A DNA stretch of 64,000 bases from Actinomycetes bacterium (GTDB lineage Bacteria; Actinomycetota; Acidimicrobiia; Acidimicrobiales; RAAP-2): positions 25,018-89,017 of the forward strand of contig JAJYDR010000002.1 in assembly GCA_021777285.1 (NCBI GenBank), given 5' to 3'. The notes beneath the pieces were generated by a model. It made no database searches and had not been told where the DNA came from. It saw nothing but the letters and a program-made list of their open reading frames with translations. The translations under genes were made by a program, and so were the position numbers. Shown here piece after piece: positions 1 to 11,709 of this stretch; within the stretch, counting starts at the first letter, position 1; each line of letters begins with the position of its first letter.

Positions 1-1
1 G

Positions 2-1510
2 ATCGCCAAGGTCGAGGGCTTTGGCATCCGCGCCGACGTGCGCGGACGGCCGAAGCACCTCTGGAGCATCTACGAGAAGATGGTCGTCGGGGGCAAGGAG
101 TTCGACGAGATCTTCGACCTCGTCGGTCTGCGGGTCATCGTCGAGGAGGAACGCGACTGCTGGGCGGTGCTCGGCGCGATCCACGCCCTCTGGTCGCCGG
201 TCCAGGGCCGCTTCAAGGACTACATCAACTCGCCCAAGTTCAACCTGTACCAGTCCCTGCACACGACGGTGATCGGGCCGCGGGGCAAGTCCGTCGAGGT
301 GCAGGTGCGCACCCAGGAGATGCACCGGCGCGCCGAGTTCGGCATCGCGGCCCACTGGGGCTACAAGGAAGGCGCCTCCACCAAGGAGATCGCCTGGATG
401 CAGCGCCTGGCCGACGTCGAGCAGGAGGAGGACGACCCGATCGCCTTCCTCGAAGCACTGAAGCTCGACCTCGGCAACGACGAGGTCTACGTCTTCACCC
501 CCAAGGGGCGCGTCATCGCCCTCGTGGAGGGCGCCACCCCGATCGACTTCGCCTACGCGGTGCACACCGAGGTCGGCCACCACTGCGTTGGCGCCAAGGT
601 CAACGGCCGCCTGGTGCCCCTGGACACCGTGCTGCACTCGGCCGACGTCGTCGAGATCGTCACGAGCAAGCACCAGTCGGCGGGCCCCTCGCGCGACTGG
701 CTCAAGATCGCCAAGTCGTCGCGGGCCAAGTCCAAGATCCGCCAGTGGTTCCAGCGCGAGCGGCGCGAGGACGCCATCGAGGGCGGGCGCGAGGAGCTGA
801 TCAAGGCGCTGCGCCGCGAGGGGCTGCCGATCGCGACCTCGCTCGCCTCGAGCGCGCTCGACGCGGTGATCACCTCGCTCAACCTCGAGGACCTGGACGC
901 GCTCTTCATGTCCATCGACAGCGGGCAGATCTCGGCGCTCGCGGTCGTCCAGCGGCTCGTGCGCGAACTGCACGGCGGCGAGGCCGAGCAGCTGCCGACG
1001 ACGGTGACCAAGATGCCGCGCACCAACCGGTCGGCGCGGCGCACGGCGGGGGTCTACGTCGAGGGGCTCGACGACGTGATGGTCCACCTGGCGCGGTGCT
1101 GCTCGCCGGTGCCCGGGGATGCCATCATGGGCTTCATCACCCAGGGCCGCGGGGTCTCGGTGCACCGCGACGACTGCTCGAACGCGGTGGCGCTCGCGCA
1201 CCGGTTGGGCGAGCGGATCATCGACGTCGAGTGGGACGGCTCGGTCGGCGGGCAGTACCGCGCGGTCCTCGAGGTCCTCGCCTTTGACCGCTCGCGACTG
1301 CTGCTCGACGTGTCCAAGGTCGTCGCCGAGTACCACCTCAACATCATCTCGAGCAGCTCGACGACCTCGGGCTCGCGCATCGTGCGCATGGTCTTTGACG
1401 TCGAACTCGCCGATCCCACGCACCTGTCGAGCCTGCTCGGCGCCTTAAAGGCCGTCGACGGGGTCTTTGACGCCTTCCGCCAGATTCCCGGACAGAATAA
1501 AGGAACATGA
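2..1510 (+). CDS. relA: RelA/SpoT-family (p)ppGpp synthetase/hydrolase, 3' part
   Basis: Makes, and in the family usually also hydrolyses, the stringent-response alarmone (p)ppGpp. The frame is open from the left edge, so the start and the N-terminal HD hydrolase domain lie outside the window. Visible in order: the synthetase domain with GRPKHLWSIYEKM near its start and EVQVRTQEMHRRAEFGIAAHW near its end, a TGS domain (YVFTPKGRV to about VNGRLVPL), a helical linker, a zinc-finger-like stretch with LARCCSPVPGD, and a C-terminal ACT domain. This order is that of long bifunctional Rel proteins of Actinobacteria. It overlaps hisS by 4 bp, so the two are probably translationally coupled. Whether the hydrolase half is intact cannot be judged here. 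Confidence 0.95.
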   Translation: MAKVEGFGIRADVRGRPKHLWSIYEKMVVGGKEFDEIFDLVGLRVIVEEERDCWAVLGAIHALWSPVQGRFKDYINSPKFNLYQSLHTTVIGPRGKSVEVQVRTQEMHRRAEFGIAAHWGYKEGASTKEIAWMQRLADVEQEEDDPIAFLEALKLDLGNDEVYVFTPKGRVIALVEGATPIDFAYAVHTEVGHHCVGAKVNGRLVPLDTVLHSADVVEIVTSKHQSAGPSRDWLKIAKSSRAKSKIRQWFQRERREDAIEGGREELIKALRREGLPIATSLASSALDAVITSLNLEDLDALFMSIDSGQISALAVVQRLVRELHGGEAEQLPTTVTKMPRTNRSARRTAGVYVEGLDDVMVHLARCCSPVPGDAIMGFITQGRGVSVHRDDCSNAVALAHRLGERIIDVEWDGSVGGQYRAVLEVLAFDRSRLLLDVSKVVAEYHLNIISSSSTTSGSRIVRMVFDVELADPTHLSSLLGALKAVDGVFDAFRQIPGQNKGT

Positions 1511-2790
1511 ACGACTCGCCAGCGCAGTTCCGTGCCCCCGTGGGCACCCACGACGTCCTCGCCCCCGAGTCGGCAGTCTGGGAGGGCCTGATCGGGACCT
1601 TTTCGACCCTCGCCTATCGCTACGGCTTCTCGCTCGTGCTCACCCCGCTCTTCGAGGACGTCGGGGTCTTTAACCGCGGCATCGGCGAGACGAGCGAGGT
1701 GGCAACCAAGGAGATGTACGTCTTCACCGACCGGGGCAACCGGACCCTGGCGCTGCGCCCCGAGGGGACCGCGTCAGTGGTGCGCGCCTTCGTCCAACAC
1801 CAGCCGCCCACGCCCTGGAAGGCGTGGTACGTCACGCCGGCCTTCCGCTACGAGCGGCCCCAGGCCGGTCGGTACCGCCAGCACCACCAGCTCGGGGTCG
1901 AGGTGCTCGGCACCGAGGACCCGGCCGTGGACGTCGAGGTCATCGCGCTCGCGTGGCGGTTCTACGAGGCGCTCGGGCTTCGCCGGGTTCGCCTGCTGCT
2001 CAACTCGATGGGCCACGACGAGTGCCGGGGACGCTACGTGGAGCTCCTGCGGGCCCACCTGGCGGCGAACGCCTTGCAGCTCTGCGACGAGCACCGCGAG
2101 ACCTGGGCGACCAACCCGCTGCGCGTGCTCGACTGCAAGCGCGAGGCCTGCCGCGAGGTCACCGAGCGCGGGCCGATGCTGCCCGACCACCTCTGTGAGG
2201 ACTGCCGGGCGCACTTCGAGCGCGTCGTCGCGGGCCTGGGCCAGCTCGGGATCGAGTCGACCCTGTCGCCGCGCCTGGTGCGCGGCTTTGATTACTACAC
2301 CCGTACCACCTTCGAGTTCGCCGCCGAGGCCCTCGACGGCGCCCAGAACGCGATCGGCGGCGGCGGGCGCTACGACAAGCTGGCCGAGCAGCTCGGCGGC
2401 CGCGCGACGAGCGGCATCGGCTTTGGCAGCGGCATTGAGCGGCTCCTGCTCGCGCGCGAGGCCGAAGGGGTGACGACGCCCCTGCTCGACCGCACGCCGG
2501 ACGTCTTTGTGGTCGACACGACGCCCGAGGACGTCGCGACGCGCTACGCCGACGAGCTGCGCCGGGCCGGGCTCGCCGTGCAGCGGGCCTACGACCAGCG
2601 CTCGATGAAGGCCCAGATGAAGGCGGCCGACCGCTCGGGCGCGCGCTTCGCGGTGCTCGTGGGCCCCACGGAGCTCGCCGCGGGCCAGGTTACGATTAGG
2701 GACCTGCGAAGCGGGGACCATGACCAGACCCAGCGCAGCGTGGCGCACGACCAGCTCGTGGCGACGATGCTCGAACTAGTGAAGAAGTGA
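1507..2790 (+). CDS. hisS: Histidyl-tRNA synthetase
   Basis: Cytoplasmic class II aminoacyl-tRNA synthetase that charges tRNA-His. The 427-residue length is normal for the family. Class II motif 2 is visible as LRPEGTASVVRAF near residue 83, the HisRS-specific VRGFDYYTRTTFEF stretch near residue 257, GGGGRYDKL after it, and motif 3 GIGFGSGIERLLL near residue 300. The C-terminal anticodon-binding domain ends with a KAQMKAADRSGARFAVLVG-type stretch. The ATG overlaps the relA stop as ATGA, and the gene overlaps aspS by 4 bp, forming a relA-hisS-aspS-rarA run. Confidence 0.97.
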   Translation: MNDSPAQFRAPVGTHDVLAPESAVWEGLIGTFSTLAYRYGFSLVLTPLFEDVGVFNRGIGETSEVATKEMYVFTDRGNRTLALRPEGTASVVRAFVQHQPPTPWKAWYVTPAFRYERPQAGRYRQHHQLGVEVLGTEDPAVDVEVIALAWRFYEALGLRRVRLLLNSMGHDECRGRYVELLRAHLAANALQLCDEHRETWATNPLRVLDCKREACREVTERGPMLPDHLCEDCRAHFERVVAGLGQLGIESTLSPRLVRGFDYYTRTTFEFAAEALDGAQNAIGGGGRYDKLAEQLGGRATSGIGFGSGIERLLLAREAEGVTTPLLDRTPDVFVVDTTPEDVATRYADELRRAGLAVQRAYDQRSMKAQMKAADRSGARFAVLVGPTELAAGQVTIRDLRSGDHDQTQRSVAHDQLVATMLELVKK

Positions 2791-4538
2791 ACATGACTGT
2801 GACCGGTAGCGAAGCCACGAGTATGCGTGACGCCCTGTGCGCCTCGGTCAACGAAGCCATGATCGGCGAGCGTGTGACGGTGTGCGGCTGGGTCGCCAAG
2901 CGCCGCGAGCACGGCGAGCACCTGGCCTTCGTGGACGTGCGCGACCGCTCGGGCGTCCTGCAGGCCGTGGTCGAGGGATCGGTCGACGTGCGCAGCGAGT
3001 ACGTCGTGCGCGTCACGGGAACCGTGTCGCGACGCCCCGAGGGGACGGTCAACGTGCGCCTCGCCACCGGGCAGGTGGAGCTGAGCGACTGCGTCGTCGA
3101 GGTGCTGTCGGCCGCCGAGCCGCCGCCGTTCCAACTCGACGACCGCGCGAGCATCGACGAGCAGGTCCGCCTGCGGTTCCGCTTCCTCGACCTGCGCCGC
3201 GACGCGATGCAGCGCAACCTGCGCCTGCGCGCGAGCGTGAACCGCGCGCTGCGGCGCGCCATGGACGACCAGGACTTCTGCGAGGTCGAGACGCCGCTAC
3301 TCTGGGCGCCGACCCCCGAAGGCGCCCGGGAGTTCGTGGTGCCCTCGCGCCTGCACGACGGCGAGTTCTACGTGCTGCCCCAGAGCCCCCAGATCGCCAA
3401 GCAGCTCCTGATGGTGGGCGGCTTTGACCGCTACTACCAGATCGCGCGCTGCCTGCGCGACGAGGACCTGCGCGCGGACCGCCAGTTCGAGTTCACCCAG
3501 CTCGACATCGAGGCGAGCTTCGTGAGCCAAGAGGACATCATGGGCTTCGTCTCGCGCGCGGTGCTCGACGCGGCCGAGGTCGCCACCGGCGAGCGCCCGA
3601 CCACGATCGACACGATGACCTGGGCCGAGGCGCTCGAGCACTACGGCACCGACAAGCCCGACCTGCGTTTTGCCATGACCCTGCAGGACCTCTCGGCGGC
3701 CTTCGCGGGCACGTCGGTGAAGGCCTTCGCCGCCCCGACGGTGAAGGCGATCAGGGTCACCGACGGCGCCTCGTTCGCACGCAGCCGGCTCGACCAGCTC
3801 ACTGAGCAGGCGAAGTCACTGGGCGCCAAGGGCCTCGCCTGGTTCCGCGTGACCGCTGACGGGCTCGACTCGCCGCTCGACCGGTTCCTTGCTGACGAGG
3901 AGCGCCTCGCGATCAGGGCCGTCGACGGCGCGGGGGAGGGCGACCTCGTGCTCGTGGTCGCCGACGAGCACGACCTGGCCTGCCGGGTGCTCGGCGCGCT
4001 GCGCGTCGCCATCGGTGCGCCGCCGGTGAGCGAGGGACCCCACCGGTACCTGTGGGTGACGGAGTTCCCGATGTTCGAGGGCGTGGACGACGACGGCAAC
4101 CTGATGGCGGCCCACCACCCCTTCACGATGCCCCACCCCGACGACCTCGACCTGATCGAGACCGACCCATTACACGTTCGCTCCCAGGCCTACGACTTGG
4201 TGCTCAACGGTTGGGAGCTCGGCAGCGGTTCGGTACGTATCCACCGAGCCGACATCCAGTCACGGATCTTCACGGCGCTCGGCATCACCGACGAGGAGGC
4301 GGCGAGCCGCTTCGGGTTCCTGCTCGGGGCCTTCAAGTACGGTGCGCCGCCCCACGCGGGCTTCGCCTTCGGCATCGACCGGCTGGTGGCGATCTTTGCG
4401 GGCGAGGAGAACATCCGCGAGGTGATCGCCTACCCCAAGACCCAGTCGGGTGCGGACCTCATGACCGGCGCGCCCAAGGCGATCGGCGAGCGCCAGCTGC
4501 GCGAACTGCACCTGCGCCTGGCACCGAAGGGTTCGTGA
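2787..4538 (+). CDS. aspS: Aspartyl-tRNA synthetase
   Basis: Class II synthetase charging tRNA-Asp, possibly also tRNA-Asn; the sequence does not decide. An N-terminal OB-fold anticodon-binding domain (VCGWVAKRREHG) is followed by the catalytic core with LPQSPQIAKQLLM near residue 198, RDEDLRADRQFEFTQLDIE and motif 3 GFAFGIDRLVAIFAG near residue 525. A bacterial-type insertion (GAD domain) lies between them. At 583 residues it has the usual bacterial length. The GTG at 2787 overlaps hisS, but ATG codons at 2793 and 2823 are in frame and could be the true start. It overlaps rarA by 4 bp. Confidence 0.96.
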   Translation: MNMTVTGSEATSMRDALCASVNEAMIGERVTVCGWVAKRREHGEHLAFVDVRDRSGVLQAVVEGSVDVRSEYVVRVTGTVSRRPEGTVNVRLATGQVELSDCVVEVLSAAEPPPFQLDDRASIDEQVRLRFRFLDLRRDAMQRNLRLRASVNRALRRAMDDQDFCEVETPLLWAPTPEGAREFVVPSRLHDGEFYVLPQSPQIAKQLLMVGGFDRYYQIARCLRDEDLRADRQFEFTQLDIEASFVSQEDIMGFVSRAVLDAAEVATGERPTTIDTMTWAEALEHYGTDKPDLRFAMTLQDLSAAFAGTSVKAFAAPTVKAIRVTDGASFARSRLDQLTEQAKSLGAKGLAWFRVTADGLDSPLDRFLADEERLAIRAVDGAGEGDLVLVVADEHDLACRVLGALRVAIGAPPVSEGPHRYLWVTEFPMFEGVDDDGNLMAAHHPFTMPHPDDLDLIETDPLHVRSQAYDLVLNGWELGSGSVRIHRADIQSRIFTALGITDEEAASRFGFLLGAFKYGAPPHAGFAFGIDRLVAIFAGEENIREVIAYPKTQSGADLMTGAPKAIGERQLRELHLRLAPKGS

Positions 4539-5848
4539 CGTCGCTGTTCGACGACGCCGCAAACGAGCGCCGCAAGCAATCGGCGCCCCTCGCTGAACTT
4601 CTGCGGCCGAACTCGCTCGACGAGGTCGTGGGCCAGGCCCACCTGGTCGGCACCGACGGCCCGATCCGGGCCATGGTCGCCGCCAAGCGGTTGACCTCGA
4701 TGATCCTGTGGGGACCGGCCGGCACCGGCAAGACGACGATCGCGCGCCTGGTGGCCCGCGGCGCGGGCTACGAGATGGAGAGCCTGTCCGCGGTCTCCAG
4801 TGGCGTGCGCGACGTGCGCGAGGCCCTCGACCGGGCGCGAGCGCGCCTCGGCGAGCAGGGCCGCGCCACGGTCTTGTTCATCGACGAGGTGCACCGGTTC
4901 AACAAGGCCCAACAGGACCTGCTGTTGCCGGCGACCGAGGCCGGCGACGTCGTCTTGATCGGCGCGACGACGGAGAATCCCTACTTCGAGGTGAACGCCG
5001 CGCTGCTCAGCCGCTCGACGCTGTGGCGGCTCGTGCGCCTGGGTGAGGGTGACCTGCGGGCCCTCGTCGAGCGCGGGGCGCAGTTGCGCGCCGTGACGGT
5101 GAGCGAGGCCGCCGAGGAGGCCCTCGTCGAGTCGGGTGACGGCGACGCGCGCAGCGTGCTCACCACGCTCGACACCGCGGTCGTGCTCGCCGGCCCGGGC
5201 GGTGCCGTCGAAGTCGAACACGTGGTGCGCGCGCGCGACGGCCGGGTCTACCACCAGTCCCGCGATACCCACTACGACCAGGTGAGCGCCCTGATCAAGT
5301 CGATTCGCGGCTCGGACCCCGACGCCGCGCTCTACTGGCTCGTCACCCTGCTCGAGAGCGGCGAGAGCGCGCGGTTCATCGCGAGGCGCCTCGTGATCCT
5401 CGCGAGCGAGGACGTCGGGCTCGCCGATCCGCGCGCGCTGCTCACGGCCCAGGCCGGGGCGAGCGCGATCGAGCTCGTCGGCCTGCCCGAGGCGCGCCTC
5501 ACCCTCGCGCACGTCACGATTGCCCTCGCGCTGGCGCCCAAGAGCAACAGCGTGACCCGGGCGCTCGGCGAGGCGACCGCGGCGGTGCGCCGCGGCGGGG
5601 CTGACGTGCCCGACCACCTGCGCGACGCGCACTACGCGAGTGCCGCGAGCGAAGGGTTCGGCGTCGAGTACCGCTACCCCCACCACGATCCGATGAGCTG
5701 GGTCGACCAGCAGTACTTGCCGGACCACCTGGTCGGCACGGCCTTCTTCGAGCCGTCGGCCCATGGCGAGGAGTCGGCGACGGTGCGCGACTGGCGGGCG
5801 CGCACGCACCGTCGGGACCCGGGAACGACGGGGCCGCCAGTAGAGTAA
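4535..5848 (+). CDS. rarA: Replication-associated recombination protein A (AAA+ ATPase)
   Basis: RarA/MgsA-type clamp-loader-like ATPase that acts at stalled replication forks. The open frame extends further upstream inside aspS, but the GTG at 4535 overlaps the aspS stop as GTGA and is followed by a typical N-terminus (SLFDDAA, then LLRPNSLDEVVGQ). From there the protein has 437 residues, the normal family length. Walker A is GPAGTGKTTIARL near residue 58, Walker B LFIDEVHRF near 113, and a sensor 1-like IGATTENPYFEVN follows. The C-terminal part (RGSDPDAALYWLVTLLESGE) is the tetramerisation region of the family. Confidence 0.93.
   Translation: MTSLFDDAANERRKQSAPLAELLRPNSLDEVVGQAHLVGTDGPIRAMVAAKRLTSMILWGPAGTGKTTIARLVARGAGYEMESLSAVSSGVRDVREALDRARARLGEQGRATVLFIDEVHRFNKAQQDLLLPATEAGDVVLIGATTENPYFEVNAALLSRSTLWRLVRLGEGDLRALVERGAQLRAVTVSEAAEEALVESGDGDARSVLTTLDTAVVLAGPGGAVEVEHVVRARDGRVYHQSRDTHYDQVSALIKSIRGSDPDAALYWLVTLLESGESARFIARRLVILASEDVGLADPRALLTAQAGASAIELVGLPEARLTLAHVTIALALAPKSNSVTRALGEATAAVRRGGADVPDHLRDAHYASAASEGFGVEYRYPHHDPMSWVDQQYLPDHLVGTAFFEPSAHGEESATVRDWRARTHRRDPGTTGPPVE
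5841..5846 (+). promoter_or_regulatory. Probable leaderless promoter -10 box of alaS
   Basis: TAGAGT lies 7 nt before the alaS GTG start, so transcription would begin at or next to the start codon. The box overlaps the rarA stop codon. No clear -35 was seen. Confidence 0.5.
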
Positions 5849-5853
5849 AGGCC

Positions 5854-8400
<2,547 letters not shown>

Positions 8401-8404
8401 CACC

Positions 8405-8821
8405 GTGGGACGCATACTCGGACTCGATCCCGGATCCAAGCGGTGCGGCGTGGCCATCAGCGATTCGGCGCGCACGATGGCCTTCCCGCGTCCGGCGCTC
8501 AGCGTGGACGACTCGTTGCTCGTGCGCATCGGCCAGATGGTCGACGAGGAGTTCGTCGACCTCGTCGTCGTCGGCCGGCCGGTCGCCCTGTCGGGTCGCG
8601 AGACCTCGAGCACGCTCATGGCCGACGGCCTCTTTCACGAGCTGCGCGCGGCACTGCACCACTCGACGGTGATCCAGTGGGACGAACGGCTGACGACGCG
8701 CGAGGCGACCAGGGGACTGCACGCCGCGGGGCACCGTGCGGCCGACCACCGCGAGCGCATCGACAGCGCCGCCGCGGTGATCCTGCTCGAGCACTACCTC
8801 GACGGTCTCCGTGCGCCGTAA
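8405..8821 (+). CDS. ruvX: RuvX/YqgF-family Holliday junction resolvase-like nuclease
   Basis: Small RNase H-fold protein, 138 residues. The family is linked to resolution of Holliday junctions and to pre-16S rRNA processing. The N-terminal GLDPGSKRCGVAISD carries the first acidic metal ligand; DLVVVGRPVALSG and WDERLTTREA carry the middle ones; and a late Asp lies in RERIDSAAAVILLEHYL. It starts with GTG 4 nt after alaS and overlaps mltG by 11 bp. The alaS-ruvX-mltG-aroE order is a widely conserved bacterial cluster. Confidence 0.93.
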   Translation: MGRILGLDPGSKRCGVAISDSARTMAFPRPALSVDDSLLVRIGQMVDEEFVDLVVVGRPVALSGRETSSTLMADGLFHELRAALHHSTVIQWDERLTTREATRGLHAAGHRAADHRERIDSAAAVILLEHYLDGLRAP

Positions 8822-9797
8822 GACGCTGGGGTGGATCCTCGGCGGCGTCGTGGGCGTGGTACTGGTCGCCCTGGTGTGGTTCCTCCTGCAAGCCTACCCG
8901 CTCGGGGGTGAGGGCCGGCTGGTGCGTGTCACGGTGCACCCCGGCGACTCGCTCTCGGCGATCGCCGGTGAGCTGCACCACGCCGGGGTGATCGCGAGCC
9001 CGTTCGCCTTTCGACTCGACCTGCTGCTCGGCGCGCCCACGGTCTACCCGGGGACCTACCAGTTCCACCAGCGCTCGTCCTTCGCGGTGGTGAAGGGCGT
9101 CCTCGGCGCGCCGGTGATCACGATCACGCCCGGGCTCACCCTGCACGAGGTGGCCCTCCAGGTGGCCTCGCGCGAGGGCGCGACCTACGCCGACCACTTC
9201 GTCGCCGACGCGACGGCCCTCGCGGCGACGAGTCCCTTTCACCCGTCGGGATCCCTCGAAGGGCTGATCGGCGCCGGCCAGTACCGCATCACGCCCCAGT
9301 TGGGGCCGCGCCAGCTCCTCGCCGAGATGATCGCGGCGTTCAACGCCCAGGCCGCCGCCCTCGGGCTCGACTCGAGCACGACGCGCGCGGGTCTGGACGC
9401 GTATCAGCTGATCACCGCGGCGTCGATCGTCGACAAGGAGGGCTACTACCCTCGGAACATGCCCAAGGTCGCCCGGGTGATCTTCAACCGCCTCGCGCGA
9501 GGCGGCCCGCTGCAGATGGACGCGACGGTGCTCTACGCGCTCGGCATGGACGGCGGGACCGTCACCCACGCGATGCTCAAGACCAAGTCGCCCTACAACA
9601 CCTATCTGGTGAACGGTCTCACCCCGACGCCGATCTGCACGGTCTCGAGCGACGCGCTGCGCGCCGTGCTCGATCCGCCGCCCGGTCCGTGGCTCTACTT
9701 CACGGTCGTCAATCGCTCGGGCACCGAGGCCTTCGCGACGACCTTCGCCCAGCAGCTGGCCAACGAGCGCATCGCCGCGGCGAACGGGGTGCGATGA
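8811..9797 (+). CDS. mltG: Endolytic murein transglycosylase MltG (YceG-like)
   Basis: Membrane-anchored enzyme that cuts nascent peptidoglycan glycan strands and so sets their length. One N-terminal membrane segment (about residues 6-27) is followed by a LysM-like small domain (VHPGDSLSAIAGELHHAG) and the YceG catalytic domain. The catalytic motif region reads ASIVDKEGYYPRN, where most family members have IVEKE; the second Glu is kept, the first is Asp. QMDATVLYALG and SPYNTYLVNGLTPTPIC match the conserved C-terminal motifs. It has 328 residues, starts inside ruvX and shares an ATGA overlap with aroE. Confidence 0.92.
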   Translation: MRRKTLGWILGGVVGVVLVALVWFLLQAYPLGGEGRLVRVTVHPGDSLSAIAGELHHAGVIASPFAFRLDLLLGAPTVYPGTYQFHQRSSFAVVKGVLGAPVITITPGLTLHEVALQVASREGATYADHFVADATALAATSPFHPSGSLEGLIGAGQYRITPQLGPRQLLAEMIAAFNAQAAALGLDSSTTRAGLDAYQLITAASIVDKEGYYPRNMPKVARVIFNRLARGGPLQMDATVLYALGMDGGTVTHAMLKTKSPYNTYLVNGLTPTPICTVSSDALRAVLDPPPGPWLYFTVVNRSGTEAFATTFAQQLANERIAAANGVR

Positions 9798-10570
9798 ACT
9801 GGCGCGTCGGCGTCATCGGCTCGCCGATCGCCCACTCGCTGTCGCCCCAGCTGCACGAGGCCGGCATGGCGATCGCCGGGGTGACGGGAACCTCGACGCG
9901 CATCGAGGTGCGCAGCGGGGACGTGGCGCGAGTGGCCGAACTGCTCGCGGGACCCTTTGACGCCCTGTCGGTCACGATGCCGCTCAAGACCCAGGTGCTG
10001 GCGCTGTGTGACGAGCTCGACGACACGGCGCGCCGGATCGGAGCCGTCAACTCGCTGCTCGTGCGCGACGGGCGCATCGAAGGCGCGAACACCGACGGCG
10101 CGGGCTTCGTCGACGCCCTCGCGGGTGAGCTCGGGTTCTCGGTTGACAGCCGGTCGGTCGTCGTGCTCGGTGCCGGCGGCGCTGCGCGGTCGATCGTCGA
10201 CGCCCTCGCGGCGGCCGGCGCGACTCGGATCGGCCTGCTCGGGCGCAACCCGGAAACGGTGAAGGCACTGGCGGTGGCCTATGACGTCGTGCACGAGGGC
10301 GTCCTCGGTGATGAAGCGGCTGATCTCATTGTCAACACGACGCCCGTTGCCGGCCGGGTCGTGGCGCCGGCACTTCGCGCGAGGCCCGGCGCGGTGGCGG
10401 TCGATATAACGTATGAACCACGGGTATCGGCCTGGATGGCGCAGTACGAAGAGAGCGGTTGTCGAGTGGTGAATGGTCTTGCGATGCTGGCGTACCAGGC
10501 CGCTCGCCAGCTCTCGTGGTGGTTCGAGGTACCCGTTGACGGGGCCGCGCTGCTCGGAGCGATCCAGTGA
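9794..10570 (+). CDS. aroE: Shikimate dehydrogenase
   Basis: NADP-dependent reduction of 3-dehydroshikimate in the shikimate pathway. The ATG at 9794 overlaps the mltG stop (ATGA) and begins the family N-terminus (GVIGSPIAHSLSPQLHEAG), giving 258 residues, a normal length; the frame is open further upstream but that part lies inside mltG. The catalytic Lys is in VTMPLKTQV, the Asp in GANTDGAGF, and the nucleotide-binding loop is VLGAGGAARSIVDAL. The C-terminus has the usual NGLAMLAYQAARQLSWW. A 4-bp overlap joins it to the following SEDS gene. Confidence 0.95.
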   Translation: MNWRVGVIGSPIAHSLSPQLHEAGMAIAGVTGTSTRIEVRSGDVARVAELLAGPFDALSVTMPLKTQVLALCDELDDTARRIGAVNSLLVRDGRIEGANTDGAGFVDALAGELGFSVDSRSVVVLGAGGAARSIVDALAAAGATRIGLLGRNPETVKALAVAYDVVHEGVLGDEAADLIVNTTPVAGRVVAPALRARPGAVAVDITYEPRVSAWMAQYEESGCRVVNGLAMLAYQAARQLSWWFEVPVDGAALLGAIQ

Positions 10571-11709
10571 GTGACACCCTGAGCGCCATCACCTCGCGGA
10601 TTCGCGGGCGCGAATCGATGGACCGGAGCCTCTTCGCGGGGCTCGTGCTGCTGGGGCTGATCGGCGTGGTGATGATCTATTCGGCGACGCGCACCGCGCT
10701 CGTGAACGCCGGCTACAACCCGCACTACTACCTCGAGCGCCAGGGCATCTTCGTCTTGGCGGGCGTGCTACTCATGTACGGCATCTCGCGCGTGGACTAC
10801 CGGCGACTCGAGATCCTCGCGACGCCGCTGTACGTGATAGCGCTCTTCGCCCTGGCGGGGGTCTTCGTCGCCGGCCAGAGCGCACTCGGCGCGCAGCGCT
10901 GGTACAACCTGGGCTTCATCCAGGTCCAGCCGAGCGAGTTCACGGTGCTGGTGATCATCCTCGCGGTCTCGACCTACACCCAGCGCCGCGCCGACGGCCT
11001 GACGATGTATGACGTGCTGCGCATCCTCGTGATGGGCGGCACGCCGCTGCTCTTGATCGTGCTCCAGCCCGACCTCGGCACCGCGATCATCATCGTGCTC
11101 GTGGTCGCCGCGATGATGGTGATCGCCGGGGTGCCGCCGCGCTTCATGACCTTCCTCGCGATCATGGGCTCGGTCGGGGTCGCCGGGGCGATCTACTTCG
11201 ACCTGCTGCACAAGTACCAGGTGGACCGCTTCGTCTCGTTCCTCAACCAGAACTCGACCAACCCCGCGCTCGCGCCGCTGATCTACGAGGTCTCCAACGC
11301 CAAGAGCGCCATCGGCTCGGGCGGGCTGCACGGCGCGGGGCTCTTCCAGGGGCTCCAGACCGTGCTCGGCTACGTCCCCGAGCAGCGCACCGACTTCATC
11401 TTCACCGCCATCGGCGAGCAGCTCGGCTTCATCGGCTCGCTCCTGATCGTGCTGCTGCTCGCCTTCGTGGCCTTTCGCATGTTCCGGATCGGGCGCACCG
11501 CTAAGGACACCATGGGCCGAGTCCTCGGGCTCGGCGTGTTCATCTTCTTCGCCTTCAGCTGCTTCGAGAACATCGGGATGACCATGGGTATCATGCCGGT
11601 GACGGGGATCCCGCTGCCGCTGCTCAGCTACGGCGGGTCGGCGGTCCTGGTGTTCTACAGCGCGGGCGGGCTGGTCCTGTCGGTCTCGAGGCGAAGGGGA
11701 GGGTCGTGA
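10567..11709 (+). CDS. SEDS-family peptidoglycan glycosyltransferase (RodA-like), copy 1
   Basis: Polytopic SEDS protein (RodA/FtsW/SpoVE family) of 380 residues that polymerises lipid II into glycan strands with a partner class B PBP. About ten hydrophobic segments can be seen. The extracellular region around PEQRTDFIFTAIGEQLG keeps the Asp that is catalytic in RodA, and the C-terminus has the family signature GIPLPLLSYGGSAVL. It overlaps aroE (GTGA) and the next gene by 4 bp. Lack of a neighbouring penicillin-binding protein or ftsZ cluster leaves its specific role (elongation or other) open. Confidence 0.9.
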   Translation: MSDTLSAITSRIRGRESMDRSLFAGLVLLGLIGVVMIYSATRTALVNAGYNPHYYLERQGIFVLAGVLLMYGISRVDYRRLEILATPLYVIALFALAGVFVAGQSALGAQRWYNLGFIQVQPSEFTVLVIILAVSTYTQRRADGLTMYDVLRILVMGGTPLLLIVLQPDLGTAIIIVLVVAAMMVIAGVPPRFMTFLAIMGSVGVAGAIYFDLLHKYQVDRFVSFLNQNSTNPALAPLIYEVSNAKSAIGSGGLHGAGLFQGLQTVLGYVPEQRTDFIFTAIGEQLGFIGSLLIVLLLAFVAFRMFRIGRTAKDTMGRVLGLGVFIFFAFSCFENIGMTMGIMPVTGIPLPLLSYGGSAVLVFYSAGGLVLSVSRRRGGS

